Assembly (NCBI RefSeq): GCF_964204645.1
Contig: NC_134031.1
Coordinates: 9,650,501 to 9,710,500, forward strand
Length of the DNA: 60,000 bases
From: Tubulanus polymorphus
Lineage: Eukaryota; Nemertea; Palaeonemertea; Tubulaniformes; Tubulanidae
Direction: 5' to 3'
Shown piece by piece: positions 20,833-33,037 of the stretch. The notes beneath the pieces are model-generated. The model worked only from the letters and a program-made list of their open reading frames with translations, had not been told where the DNA came from and searched no databases. Positions within the stretch are counted from its first letter, which is position 1. Every line of letters starts with the position of its first letter. The translations under genes were made by a program, and so were the position numbers.

Positions 20833-21294
20833 TTACACACAATCTAAATTACTGAGTGAAGACATTTGACTAGTAATTAATTATCTAAAAACATTGAGAA
20901 TAAATCCTGACCCGTGTTCGAATTAAGGGAGGGCTGTTGAGTTTTGATGAAAAGTGCTTCATCAATTTTGCAATCTAAATCAGAGGAACCTTTATCTAAA
21001 ATTTTGAAATTCTTTTCGCTAAACGAGACCTGACAGTAACGGCAACTTGACAGATGTTGGCCAATTGCTGAAGTCTTAGGTTTGTTTATAGAAAAGCTTC
21101 TAATACTGGATTACTTTTGAACTTTAATGCAATGTCCTTACAAATGGAAAACTGGTCTTATCAACACGATTTTTTTTTCGTGCATACAATATATGCAGCA
21201 ATTGGAACATTCTTACGGAAGAATTTGATTTTCTAAAGAAATTATTCAAACTTAATGGTTATCCTAGCCATGTTAGTAATTGGAAAATGTGGGT
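20833..21294. other. Host DNA between C1 and C2
   Basis: No gene, RNA gene or repeat array is visible. Confidence 0.5.
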
Positions 21295-21429
21295 TTCAGA
21301 TCAGAGGACGAGAGGTCGACACATCACTCATCACCGCGAGGCACTAACGAAGACGGTCGGAAACGTTGTGCTATTACAGTAGTACAGTGATTGTGTATCA
21401 GCTGCGCTCGGTTAGATTGATGCGGCAGG
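21295..21429 (+). repeat. Remnant of an element-A-type TIR
   Basis: GAGGACGAGAGGTCGACACATCACTCATCACC matches the double box and following bases of the element A repeat, and GTGCTATTACAGTAGTACAGTGATTG with CAGCTGCGCTCGG match the ~90-bp unit. The outer AGTAAT end is missing. It directly abuts the C2 palindrome. Confidence 0.75.
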
Positions 21430-21525
21430 AGTAATAGGGAATAAGTTGTTCTAGATCAAAGGTCGAGAGGTCGAGCTCACTCTCCCTCTCAACCTTTAAT
21501 GTAGAACAGCTTATTCCCTATTACT
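21430..21525. repeat. Terminal palindrome of element C2
   Basis: AGTAATAGGGAATAAG... pairs with ...CTTATTCCCTATTACT. The left arm contains AAAGGTCGAGAGGTCGAG, the right arm CTCAACCTTT. Length 96 bp. Confidence 0.9.
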
Positions 21526-21651
21526 CCTAATAATTTCATATAAATGAACATTATTTACATGAATTTCCTATATTTTAATATATATAGTTCATATTTTAAC
21601 AGATTTCGAATAAAAATATAAGTAAAATAAATGGATAACTAAAAGAATATA

Positions 21652-21678
21652 AAAGTGTGAGTAAAGTGTGAGTGAAAT
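21652..21678 (+). repeat. Iteron-like GTGTGAGT repeat
   Basis: GTGTGAGTAAA then GTGTGAGTGAAAT, a direct repeat of about 11 bases. A second pair with one change lies at 21743-21770. The same pair is at 42180 and 58852 in other elements. Confidence 0.7.
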
Positions 21679-21800
21679 AGTTTATATTTTAAACATATTT
21701 CAATATTTATATTTGTATGAGTTAGATTTTCAAACATAAAACGTGTGAGTAAAGTGTGGTTGAAATAATTCATATTTTGACATTGAATATTTATATTTGA

Positions 21801-22474
21801 ATGAGTTTTAATGGAAGTTTTGTTATAAAAATGAAGACAGAAGAAGAAGAACCCAAATTCAAAATCGAAATAAAAGAAACCAATAAATTATTTACACAGT
21901 TTAACATTAAAAATTATATCTCAGCAACAAATTTAGTGTCCGCAAGACATTATAAAATTGATAACATAACTATGATTAATCAAATATCATCAAGTGAAAC
22001 ATATTTAATTACTGAACTAGTAGATACTTTTGATAATGGTGTTTAAAATCCTAAAATGTTCAATACAGTTTTAAATTTTAAAGGAACTTTAGATGAAAAC
22101 ATAATAAATATTCTTCAAACTCCTTTCAATGAAAGAAAAAGTGATACAATACTTTCTAAAGATTATAATGATTTGATTAACTTAAGAATTAAAAAAAGAC
22201 AATTATATTATTTCAATTTTGATAATAAACAAATTATCTATAATGAAAATCTTCAAATATTGGTATTCAATGTGAATTAGATAATGAAAAATCATTCAAA
22301 GATGTTGCAGTTCAATGTAATTTAGATGATGAATTTAGAAAATTCAATCCTAATGAAAAAGTGTATTGTTATTGTGGTGGCAAATATTCAAAATCACATA
22401 AATCAAAGCATTATCAGACAATCAAACATATCGAATATGAAAAGAATAATAATTCTATATTAAAATTAGATTAA
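21801..22474 (+). pseudogene. End gene with C-terminal zinc motif
   Basis: Starts MSFNGSFVIKMKTEEEEPKF. A polar N-terminus is followed by YISATNLVSARHYKIDN and TYLITELVDTFDNGV, then an in-frame TAA at 22044 where the copy at 59144 has a lysine codon. A frameshift near 22270 precedes a Cys/His end with CYCGGKYSKSHKSKH. The family is unknown. It may be a DNA-binding protein from the zinc motif; that is inference. It lies first after the palindrome and the iteron-like repeats. Confidence 0.65.
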
Positions 22475-22572
22475 GCTGTATGACTAATTGGAAAATTTGA
22501 AATATCATAACTCAAAAATAATAATTCAACTCTAAATATTCATATTCAAAATAAGATATTTCAAATTACTTT

Positions 22573-22595
22573 TAATTTTTTTCTTTAAATAAATG
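22573..22595 (+). promoter_or_regulatory. T-run leader of 81-residue gene
   Basis: TAATTTTTTT at 22573-22582, CTTTAAATAA, ATG at 22593. Confidence 0.7.
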
Positions 22596-22838
22596 GATGA
22601 TTTCAGCATTCCAATTGGGAAAAGTGATTTGAAGCATTATTTAGTTGCAGGAGGATTAATATTGGCTGCACTTTTCTTTTACTATGAGAACATTTCAAAA
22701 CATAAAAATATAAAAACTGATAATATTCAGCATGAAATAATTAAAACTTATAATGATAATAAATCACATGAAAATACTAAATTAGCTATAACTTGTATAG
22801 GTATTATAATAGGAGGAATATTATATTTCAAATTTTAA
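22593..22838 (+). CDS. Two-TM small protein, 81 residues
   Basis: The frame is intact: MDDFSIPIGKSDLKHYLVAG leads into a hydrophobic stretch (GLILAALFFYY), a polar loop and a second hydrophobic stretch near the C-terminus (ITCIGIIIGGILYF). The copy at 52609 keeps the same first 45 residues but has a different tail. Function unknown; probable virion or assembly membrane protein. Confidence 0.7.
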   Translation: MDDFSIPIGKSDLKHYLVAGGLILAALFFYYENISKHKNIKTDNIQHEIIKTYNDNKSHENTKLAITCIGIIIGGILYFKF

Positions 22839-22854
22839 TTTTCATAAGATATAA

Positions 22855-23913
22855 ATGGATGTAGAAGGTGAAGATATTTCAATGGATACTTTAGATGAAC
22901 CTGGTATAATTGATGAATCACATCCTGATTTTAATGAAACTAATATTGATAATGAAGATGATACAACATATAATTCTAATTTAGCAGATAGTGGTTCAAA
23001 AGATCCATCAACAGACGAGTTTGATAGAAGAACTAAATCGAGAATAAATCCTGAAAATGATAATCCAGATTTAGTAAAACAAAATTTAGAATATAAATAA
23101 TATATTTATCATTTCAGACCTAGATTTGAAGAATCAGGATATAATATAAATGATAGAGGTGCTAGATATTTAGTAAGAGAATTAAAATCTTTAGATGATG
23201 AATATTATTATCATTTAAAAGACGATTATTATATTTATATCTTATAAAAAACAAAATAAAATATTAGCAGAATCAACTTTGAGTAATTTCGAACCATCTA
23301 GTATTAAAAGAAGTAATAGTAATGAAATAGAAAATGTTACCGACGCAGAAATAAAGAGAAATAAAAGATCATTTCATCTAAGAATTGATCGTTTATTTGA
23401 AACAATTAACAATGATTTAGAAACAGAAACAACTTCTAAACAGAATATAACTTCCAAAACTAGTAAACTTAAATCAAGAAGCGTTCAAACTGAAAAAACC
23501 TTTACCGAATGGGTTACTTCATGCAACAGATCAAGAATTAGAAGAATTAGATATATTTTCTGATAAAACAATTAGAGAAAGTATTGGTATAAGACTTGCA
23601 TCTGATAAAATTGCGCACGATTAAAGTATAAGAGATTTTAAAATTTAAACTTTAGAAAAAGATAGACCTGATAAAATTAAATTATCTAAAGCGGATGAAT
23701 ATTAAAACAATCAAAGTCTGATTTAGATCATCAAGTAATTGATGAAATTGAATATAGGTAAAAAGAATTAAGTTTAGAAAAAGAAATTGATGATCGAAAA
23801 TATAATATAGGATTACAGAAAGAAGAAATTAAATTATCATTAAAATCATATGATTATAATATCAATAGATTAAAAGTTATTGTTAAAGATTTAATAATTA
23901 AACCAAATTCTAA
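22855..23913 (+). pseudogene. Long acidic/coiled structural-type Polinton protein
   Basis: Starts MDVEGEDISMDTLDEPG after GATATAA. The acidic N-terminus (81 codons open) is followed by YNINDRGARYLVRELKSL, LFETINNDLETET, SRSVQTEKTFTEW and LDIFSDKTIRESIGIRLA, then a coiled tail. The SVQT and DK-IRESIG-RLA patterns are familiar from Polinton proteins located just before the ALP-type membrane gene. At least six stops or shifts break it. It is the gene missing from element A. Role unknown, probably virion. Confidence 0.65.
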
Positions 23914-23916
23914 TCA

Positions 23917-24321
23917 TTGAGGGATAGAATAAAATTATTTAAGTTAGAAAGTATCACAATTCTTTCAATTCTAACAGCTGTAACTATGATATTTACAACA
24001 ATAGGTTTAGCTATTTCAAATTCATTAAAATATACACCAAATCCCAATAAACCAGATAAACCACCAAGTCACAATTCACCAAGTCATAATTCTATACAGA
24101 ATAAAGTTAAAGATGGTTTAAAAAAATTAGCAAAATATTTATGGGATCTATCTAAAAAATCTGCAGCAGCTTTACCCGGAATTATAGCATCAATTGTTAG
24201 TTTTGTTTTAAAATCTGCTGGAAATATTATTAGTTTTGATGCTGAACATATTATTTTATTTTTAATTACAGTTGTAAGTGCAATTATTTTTGTGTTAGGT
24301 AATACGATAAAAAACAAATAA
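23917..24321 (+). pseudogene. Polinton membrane protein, start codon lost
   Basis: An open frame of 134 codons beginning at a TTG. KLFKLESITILSILTAVTMI gives one hydrophobic segment. A Pro/Ser-rich linker (PNKPDKPPSHNSPSHNS), LAKYLWDLSKKSAAALPGII and a second hydrophobic region follow. It matches 12832-13055. The absence of an in-frame ATG and the poor leader suggest a mutated start. It ends just before the capsid gene, as in element A. Confidence 0.75.
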
Positions 24322-24322
24322 A

Positions 24323-24344
24323 TAATTTTTTTCTTAAATAAATG
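24323..24344 (+). promoter_or_regulatory. T-run leader of capsid gene copy 2
   Basis: TAATTTTTTT at 24323-24332, CTTAAATAA, ATG at 24342. Preserved although the gene behind it is decayed. Confidence 0.7.
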
Positions 24345-25182
24345 AGCGGGAGTTATATAAATCCTTCTAAGAATTCTAGAATATCTAATGCAATTTAAGT
24401 AGAAAGATCTCATCATATAATTACTCATAATCCTTCTAATATTAATCCTGATGAAACTTTATATGTTAGAAATCCTAGATTAAATCTAAATACTTATGAT
24501 TTATATACGCATTATAAAGATTTATGGTTAACTAAAGAAAATAGAAATAATATGATTTTCCAAGGGATCTAATCAGAAAACCAAAATAGATTAAGATCGG
24601 AAGCACATAATGCAGTAGTAACTTATGACGTAGATAATTTGATAAAAAAAATTTATGGAAGCAAATATAAAATTCCATTAGACTTTGAATTGATAAATAA
24701 TAATGCGCCTTTCTATTAATACGCAATACAAGAAGATATTATATTCGAAATAACGTTTGCTCCTGTTAATGAAATTGTATTATCAAGCGTTGTTAAAGAT
24801 ATGGATTATAAATTATCAAATATATATTTAGAATATGACACAGTAACTGATGAAAATATTGCTAACACAATTCAAACTAAATACAATCAAGGATTTTCAT
24901 TATTCTATGATTATATTGATAAATTTAAACTGTAACTATTAATGCAAATTATGAAATAATTAATGAGAATATTAACTTCCCAAGAAGATATATTTAAGGT
25001 ATATTAATACCTTTTACCATTGTAAAATATTCTAATGGTACAATAAAAGTTGATAATTATTATAATCCTGAAATATCATAAGTAGAAATAACAATTGAAG
25101 GTATCGCAAATATAATATTTTGTCAAGGAATGAGAATGATAGATCAATGGGTAGAAATTAAAAAACATTTTATGAATGAAAA
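24342..25182 (+). pseudogene. Major capsid protein, truncated copy 2
   Basis: Collinear with 13072-14070. It has extra stops, including TAA where element A has Lys (24393) and Gln (24571), a large internal deletion after 24490 and a frameshift near 24715. It ends at the position matching element A 14054, where host DNA begins. Confidence 0.85.
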
Positions 25183-28100
25183 AAAAATAGATAAACGTTC
25201 AAATATTGGATCTTTCTTAAAACCAAGCTTTGACCTCTACCCTTACGACTCCTCCTTGTAGAAAATGTAGAAATATGACACCCAATCGAAGCTACGCAAA
25301 TGACAATGACAGTTGAACCTTTATTTACGAATTTCGATGACACCGAAAATAAAATCGAAATAATCAAATTTCGATGCTTGCACTTATTATAGGTTGTCAG
25401 GTTCAGCCCAAATGTTCTTTTATTTGACTACTTCTTGTATGAAACGTGGAAATGAGAAGTTGCAAGGAATTACCAAACAAAAAGAAAAACTATTGAGAAT
25501 TAGAATTACTGTAGTTAAGAATTTATTCAAATGAAGTGAAAACTTAATTGTTAGCTCATACGGGTACACGCACATAAAACAATAACAACAATTTACAAAT
25601 ATCATGATGCACAGAGAAATGAAAGGTAAATAAATGAAGACAAATATAATTCATTCAATTTTCCATTTTGGGGAAGCATGATGTAGTTTTGATGAACTAA
25701 TTTTTAGCTAGTTAGTATCATCTTATACAGTGTGTCCTGAACAATTATTGTTCCACCTCAATCAACTGAAGATTCCGGCTCTTGTCATGGAAATGAGGTC
25801 CTCCATCAATCGATCAAAATTTGAGTTCAGACCACTATTCCAAAATCTTCTATATCCTATATTGTAAAAATAAGGAATTCGAGAGTTTAGTTCATATGTA
25901 AGCGCGTAAATTCAGGGGAAATCCTGCTTATGGCATAGGCCAGCATCTTAGCGACGCATTGAAGTGGTTTTTGCCCCACATACCTAACCTTACTTTTGAA
26001 ATAATCGAACATTTAGAAGTGATGGGTATCCTAGTACAGGCATGCCAGTACATCCAGCCTAATGCCCCACCGTGTTTGGTACCAATACTCCGAGCAAATG
26101 AGGCCCAGGAAATTCCTTTTGTATCATCATCTTCTGCCCCTCAGGACCAATGGATTTCATACATATAACCGAAATTCGTTACCTATCCCATTTTCCGAAA
26201 TTATGGCAACATTAATGGTGGACCTCTTCTTCACTCTAGCTACTATTTTTGGGGTCCAGTCCGGCCCTTAGCATCTTCGAGCTACTAACCTATTAATTGT
26301 GGTCTGATGCCAGTTGAAAATGTTGAACGCAGCCGCAGACGACCTTGTAGGCATAAGCTTACCTCTATAACCCGAAAATTCGGTAAAGACTAAAGCACGG
26401 TTTATGACTCGGCAGCAGACACCGGGCCCGGAAAAATTTTCAAAACATGTATCGTCGGTTTCAGAGTTTTTAAGGAATTCCCTGAAATTTCAGCGTTCTT
26501 CCGGAATTCCCTGAAATTTCAGCGTTTTATTTTCAGCGTTTTAGTGTTTCAGCTTTTTCAGCGAAGTTCAGGAACCGGTGATCCGCCTTCCCCAGGTAAA
26601 CAGACAAATATACAAAATATACAATTATATGAAGTGGCTGCATTTTAAAATGTCAATTGCTTAAATTGAAGTATACAAAATAAAAAGGCAATGAAGACGG
26701 GGTAGATTGATTGAAGGTTGGTACATGTATCAAAGAGGGAAACTTTTAACTTAGGTCTATACCGTTCCGGAAGAAATTTTTCGCTCCGATTTTAGATAAT
26801 CTCGCACAGTGTGTATTCGTGCCGCAATAGTTCCTTGCTGTTCAGGGACAGTGTTCGTGTTGTGAGAGAGCAGGCAAATATACAGTAAGTTTGTCTCATT
26901 GTTTTAAACATTTAACGTTCAGCCGGTGTACACATCACTACCTGCCTACCTGCAATAACTAAAAAATAGTGCCGTTTTTTCCAACTTCAAAAGTTATGAA
27001 TTTGATGAATTTAATAATTGTCATCCGATTTACTTGAACTAAATTTTCGAGGGATGATAAAAAGCATCTTGTACTGTGTTTAAAGTTCCATGTTGATGCG
27101 CGGCGTAGTTCGCGAGTTACAAGCTGTTGGACCCGAGCCAACTTAAGGTTGTCCATTGAGGTGCGCGTGTACTCTACACTTCACTGCTGATTTCGAAAAA
27201 TGCAGTTTTGAGATGTCCATCTTCTAGGCGATCTCGCATAAATGGGGCGGGACTGGGGATCACAAAACCTTCACAAGGGGTTTTCTTGATTGACATCCAG
27301 GTATGCCGTACTTGTTTCATCCTCGCTTGCCAGGGGTCCGGTATCGCTCCCGAACTCGCTTCCACCAGCCCCCTGGCCTCACGAAGCGTGATTTCATTAC
27401 TGGCGCTGATGCGCATGACGTCATATATCAACACGCGACAATACTTCCGCGTTCGCTACGTGTTCGCTGTTGGTCCATTTACCGGGAAATTCCATAGATA
27501 CCTAATGTCGTTTGTAACAAGCGCTGTGATTGGCCCGACTTGATTCTGGTCGGCTAGTAACGACTCCAACGACTCGTGAGGTCAAGGGGTTCGGGGAACG
27601 GCTTTAGCAGAGTGGGTTCGAATCCCTTGACGGGTGAAGATGTACTTGTTTGTACCGTACCGGCAATTTGACCGATTTTGTGACACTTTAAAGATTTAAA
27701 CGCAATATATTATATAAAATTATGAAATTTAGAAATAAGTTCTCCCCCAGCTGTAAAAATATTGTAGTCTTAGTGTATATTGCAAAAGGTTTTAGTTTGA
27801 TTCGTAAAGCCGTCTTTTCCCGGAAATTGCCGGGAAGTGGGGAAATAAAATTGCTACATCCGGGCATTTTCATTTATTTCCGGGTTCGCGTAAGCGTTTC
27901 AAGTTTAATCAGCTGTTTACGCTAGTTTTTGTGATAATTATTTCATTTTGAGTAGTTTTGGAGATGATGTTGCCGAAAAAGCTAAAGAATCCCCTGTTTC
28001 ATTCAGAATGAAGGCCTTGCCCTTAGTAACTTAGGCCTACCTCTTCATCAATCCCCAATAAAACTGACCATATAAAAACTTAACTGAAATGAAAATACAA

Positions 28101-28300
28101 GATCTATTTTAAATATCAAAAAATAATTTATTTATGTTTTACAAATCAATTATAAGCTACAATTGAAATGGCCAAACTCTTAAGAACATCTTTCGATTTT
28201 GGGCCGCCACAAATTTTCTAATTGCTCTATTTTATCAATTACAAAGCAATCAAATTATGCAGCAGGCACTAACATTAAAAATGAATTTCTATTCCAGGGT
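25183..28300. other. Host DNA without a recognised gene
   Basis: Small frames only. A short tandem repeat, GGAATTCCCTGAAATTTCAGCGTT, is at 26470-26570. The block at about 27200-27660 is more GC-rich and has a CRE-type TGACGTCA at 27417-27424; it could be a promoter or first exon but no splice-consistent coding sequence is seen. Confidence 0.45.
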
Positions 28301-28394
28301 TAAAGTTTAGTGTCTTCGAATCACAACTTCTGACGATGAAGTCGCACATCGCGTTACTAAAAACTCCCAAAAACCGACGGAACTCGCTAAAAAT

Positions 28395-29705
28395 GAAAAA
28401 ATAAAAGTGACTAACAATGAGTATCCACCGGCAATCATTGTCCGATTCAAAGACAGAAATGTGAGGGATAATATACTGTGTAATATACAGAAATTAAAAG
28501 GCACGCGCATCGTCATTCGCGAGGATTTATGCACAGAAATACTGAAACTGGTGAACAGAGCGCTTAACTCCCAACTATACGATGGAAGATAAACGCACAA
28601 AGTATACGCATCGCGAAACAAGAAAAATCTGAATATCCTATTGTACGAACCACTACCGGAATAATGACGAACTCCTTGTAATCGACACGATATTTCAAAT
28701 AGAACATTGCATTTGTCCAGTACTCTCCTACTGTTTTCTTAGTAGGGTAATTATTTTTTGTGTTTTCTATTCTTGTTTCTCCACAAAATTTATTGTGCTT
28801 AATCAATTTTCCTATTTCTAAGATGGATGCCACCATACCGTCCCAATAAATTGAATAAAAACTTTCATTCTACGATCCTAGGAAATGTGTTTCGGTAACA
28901 TTGACCCTAGCGGCCGATTCGGCACCAATTCATCAAATTTAAATGAACTAATTGACGATGAGTACAAGACAATCGACAACGAAAAGCCTTTATTATGATC
29001 CAAATGACTTAAAACAACTGCATGACCAAAATGAGTCAAACAATAACTTGAATATTGCCCATCTAAACGTACATAGCGTTATAAGCAAACTAGATGACTT
29101 AAAACTTTTACTGCTCAAATGTAAACAAAAACTTTGTGTTAGATGTCCTTCTACTGTGCGAAACTTTCATCAGCGATAGTAGACTCCTGTCACATACCTG
29201 GCTATAACCTCTTTTCGCAACACCAGCAAAGATCCTAGCGCGGGGCGTTTGCATTTTTATTAAAGATAGCGTTCCATCCATAAACAGATCGGATCTTAAT
29301 CTTTTCAAAGAGTCTAAATTTGAATCGTGTTTTATAGAAATCAAAAATAGTGGTAAAAATAAACATATTGTGCTTGGGGAAATATATCGAGTTCCTGGTA
29401 CTTATGAAAGTGAATTCTCAGATGACTATCAAAATCTTATAGGAAAAAGTAAACGTGAGCGTAAAAATATCATAATTGGAACGGATCAGCATCTCGACTA
29501 CCTTTTAATCAACCACCTTAAAAATACGGCAAAATTCCTTGATATAAACCTTGACCTGGATCTCTTACCAACAATATTAAGACCCACTAGAATAACACAC
29601 ACTCCTCTACCTTAATTGATAATATTTATATAAGCAGTGACCTAAGTAATATATCAACCAGTGCTAAGACCAATGATCTTGTAGCTCACCTGACCATTAA
29701 CTAAT
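28395..29705 (+). mobile_element. Degraded LINE: ORF1 end and AP-type endonuclease
   Basis: Near 28416, YPPAIIVRFKDRNVRDNIL resembles the RRM-like domain of LINE ORF1 proteins. From 29040, NLNIAHLNVHSVISKLDDL resembles the start of AP-type endonucleases, followed by HIPGYNLFSQH, IIIGTDQHLDYL and RPTRITHT in shifting frames up to about 29705. Multiple frameshifts and stops show an old copy. The clade cannot be fixed from this. Confidence 0.7.
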
Positions 29706-30795
29706 AGGCAGTTCAGACTTGCTATAGGTCTAAAATGGATTATACGCTGGTCTTACTGCAAGGGCCAGAAAATCGATATACACATCCTTTTAAACCTTCA
29801 AAGGAGCGAAATCAAACGGCAACCCTTGTTTTAATAATCAGATTTTTTTTTCAGATAATAATATTCATATCAAAAGATAGGATAGGTCTTATTAGGAGCT
29901 AGGCCTAATCCAGCTGGCTTAATCATATCAGAAGTTTTGTCTTAGAATATAAGTTGAAACGTGGTTTTCGAAAAAATCTATAATTCCTGCTTCAATAAGT
30001 CGAGGTGGTAATTCATTCTTGGGGTACCGGTATCCGTAAAACAATGAGTCAGATCAATAAAAATTAAGTGAAAATGAAATTGCATTGAATTGAGTTGCAA
30101 TGACATCGTAATAAACAGATTGATATTCTGTCCGTCCTGTACTAACATCTTGCTGTAGTAGACATACACGTGTGAATAAACCAGGAAATGCGCGGTAGTG
30201 CGCGGTGTCTCTAGTGTACGGAGATGGATCGGGGTCATTCACAAATGTAATCAAAGAAACCAAAACTTTGACCTGTTGAAACACAATGTGACATTGCGAC
30301 TGAAATATAATGAAATAAAATTTAACCTTGATCTCGACTGATTTGAATTCGAAATTAAAATCCACCATTCGGCGCATTCTGTCCACACTTGAAATTTGAA
30401 AATGTTCCAAATAGGCTACCAAACAATAGTTCATAGGTCGGGCCACGTTATAAGAGAGTTTGGCGCGAGTGGGACCCCTGCGTTAAGACCGGCCTGGGAG
30501 TAAATCTAAACGTTTTCCAGCGAAAATTATGTGGAAATGTTTGAACAACACCCAAAACTTTATAGTTCTAGCAGTCCGGGTCTATTTTGACTTCAAAGAA
30601 ACGCATGTATACAAAAAGAACGGCAATATGCTTCGATTTTCGGTTATATCACAAAAACACGAGCTTGGAATTATATGAAATTTCCAGATAGAAAAATAGA
30701 TACTATATGACACCTCTGATAAAAAAATCAGATCCAAGACCATCTAGATAAAAAGTGTGGCACCCGTTTAACTGAAATTTTTCGCAAAAGGGAAA
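29706..30795. other. Non-coding stretch between LINE fragments
   Basis: No coding domain is visible. It separates endonuclease and reverse-transcriptase remnants and may be an insertion into the LINE or unrelated host DNA. Confidence 0.45.
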
Positions 30796-31145
30796 TGCAT
30801 TGGAAGCATGGCGTCATCAGCTAGTGATAGCAAAAGCAAACGATAAGTTCGCTAAAAAAATTGCAATAAATATTCCAAAATCTAGATTAGAATTTTATCA
30901 ATATTTGAAACATAAAAATGATACCACTTTCTTTATGTATCCCAATAATCCAACAGAAATTTACAAAATTATTCAACAACTTAAATCTAAATATTCTTCT
31001 GGAGCCTGTGATCTATCAAATAATGTATTACTTTAAAAAATTGGTCACTTCTTATGCCTACCACTTAGCGTTATCTTTAATAAATCGACACAATCCAAAT
31101 CCTAGCTCTAAATTCCTATTGCACTCTCCTGTTGGTAACCCGTCC
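30796..31145 (+). pseudogene. LINE reverse transcriptase, N-terminal fragment
   Basis: NNPTEIYKIIQQLKSKYSSG and then, in a shifted frame, LPLSVIFNKS match the region before the first RT catalytic block in non-LTR elements. The YxDD core is absent. Confidence 0.65.
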
Positions 31146-31930
31146 TGAATCAAGTCCCAGACCAGCTTTTAGCAAGTATCTACGAGTGTCTTTTGAGTGT
31201 CTCCCGAGTGTCTGCTCTCTCAAGATGCGGGTCCCTTTTATAGAAAGAATCGGCATTCTTAAAATAACGACTCTCCCACTCGACTTTCGGCAAGCAGCAG
31301 CAACGTAACGGTCATGACTGTTTTGGTCATATAGAATTTAGCCTTAATGATTCGCTGATCTAAAATTATTTTCAAAACTGATTTGCTGAACTAACTTTTT
31401 CCTTCCAACCCTCCTGTCATGACGCGGAATGATTTACTCACTCCTTGCTTATCATCGTTGAGAGAACAGCTATTCTCTGCGAGTTACCAACATACGTATA
31501 CAACAAGAGAAACTTTAGAGAGCTAGTATTATCATTTAACACAAATTAATTTTCTCAAAACTTTAGCGATTATAGAGACTTTGTACTCAATAAACATCTA
31601 GGATATTCAAATTAAATATATTTCCGAAACTTTAGTATTTGTCTCTTGTATATTGTACCACTGATTATTTCTTTTTGAATCATTATAAATACTTTTGATT
31701 CGGAACTTCATTATGATCCATTATCCCTCTTAAAATCATTCTATAACTGTTACACTAAATAAATTTGATTACAATACAGGATAAAGCAAAACAATATCTC
31801 CCCATACTTCCTTTTTTCTTTTTATAGAAAGTAGTCGGGAGTATCATGAAGTAACAGCGTGATTCTTCCACCAGCCACATAACTAATGCAACCCATTGTT
31901 CCGACCAAATACGGTTCCGTCTATCCATAA
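31146..31930. other. Host DNA without a gene
   Basis: No gene. A GAGTGTCT motif is repeated at 31180-31215, near a TATA-like TTTTATAGAAAG at 31237. Confidence 0.4.
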
Positions 31931-32530
31931 GTTTATAAAAAGATTTCTGAATGTTTGCCAGATATCGCAGCAGAAGAACCGAGAAAGAATTATTTTTACA
32001 CCAGGCTGATTTATGGTCAGCGCTGATAGATCAAAGCATCAAACAACAACCTGCTTACTACATCTTACTACGTTTGTTGTCTGAAACCATTAATAACCAC
32101 CAACGCATTCAGGAAATCAACATTACAAACATTTTTTAGCTACTACGAAATCTTGCTGCGGATCACTACAAAAGAAGGCTATTCGCATTATAGATAACGC
32201 TAAATATAACCCCCATCTCGAGTATCCTGAAAAAATATGAGATACTTAAACTTGACGACATAAACTCAAAATCACAAAATTTGGTTATAATTTAACTAAG
32301 AACGTTCTGCCGACACCTATTATGAAACTATTCAGGAAAAACTCCATTCATCATAATTACCAAACCAGAAATCGAAATCTCCATTGGACCGAACCACATA
32401 CTAGTATGATTTATCATAAATCATTTCTAACTTAAGTACCAGCTACCTGGCGTTTTACTTCACGAATCCTGAGAAATTGCACTATCTATAATACACTTAT
32501 CGAACAATTCAAGAAGATTATCCTGACAAC
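31931..32530 (+). pseudogene. LINE reverse transcriptase, C-terminal fragment
   Basis: In shifting frames: KKAIRIIDNAKYNPHLE near 32160, FGYNLTKNVLPTP near 32280 and NYQTRNRNLHW near 32355. These match the C-terminal domain after the RT of non-LTR elements. Many stops. Confidence 0.6.
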
Positions 32531-32995
32531 ATATTAGACATATTATATGCATCCGAGAGACAACCAAAATTGTTATCGTTTATATGATAGTTTATTTGTT
32601 GCCAATCATTTTTAGCAACGATGCTACCTTGATTTGTGGTATCAGTCACCATGGTAACTGCGTCAGAATAGCCATTGTTGGAATAACTATTATTGTTGTG
32701 GAGTTGCCTTCGGTTCTCCAACAATGTTGTGGGGTTGAGTTTCTCAACCAATTGTTGTGGGGGCCACGTTGCGTTCTCCCCTTGTGTTGTCGTTGTTGGT
32801 TCCGATTAATCCGATAAGTGATATCCCTCTGACTCCGGAATAATAACAACTCTTCTCGTGGGTCTACGTTCTTTCTTTATTTTCCCGCACAATTCTTATT
32901 CCTTCCTACAGCTCGTATTTTTAGGCTTCTCCGCCACTCTAGAATCTCTCTCCCCCTTACTGTGCTGACCCTCCCTTTTTATCTTATTTCATGTT

Positions 32996-33037
32996 ACTCG
33001 TGACGTATACTTCTACATATGTTATACGTCACGAGTT
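32996..33037. repeat. Short perfect-stem hairpin
   Basis: ACTCGTGACGTATA and TATACGTCACGAGT flank a short spacer. Each arm contains TGACGTA, a CRE-like half-site. Confidence 0.75.

Larger units (their letters stand above)
21430..25182 (+). mobile_element. Element C2: left half of a Polinton
   Basis: A terminal palindrome, an end gene with zinc motif, an 81-residue membrane protein, a long structural gene, the ALP-type membrane protein and the first two-thirds of the major capsid gene follow in order on the plus strand. The copy stops abruptly at about 25182 in host DNA. It supplies the gene order that element A lost between 11731 and 12831. Confidence 0.88.

Noticed and set aside
27208-27543. 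111-residue open frame in a GC-richer block
   Set aside because: No domain signature, overlapping frames of similar length on both strands, and no flanking splice-consistent exons.
27560-27645. Possible tRNA or tRNA-derived SINE with GGTTCGAATCC
   Set aside because: The B-box-like word is present, but the A-box-like TAGCAGAGTGG overlaps it almost directly, leaving no room for a D-arm, anticodon arm and variable arm. No cloverleaf can be drawn.
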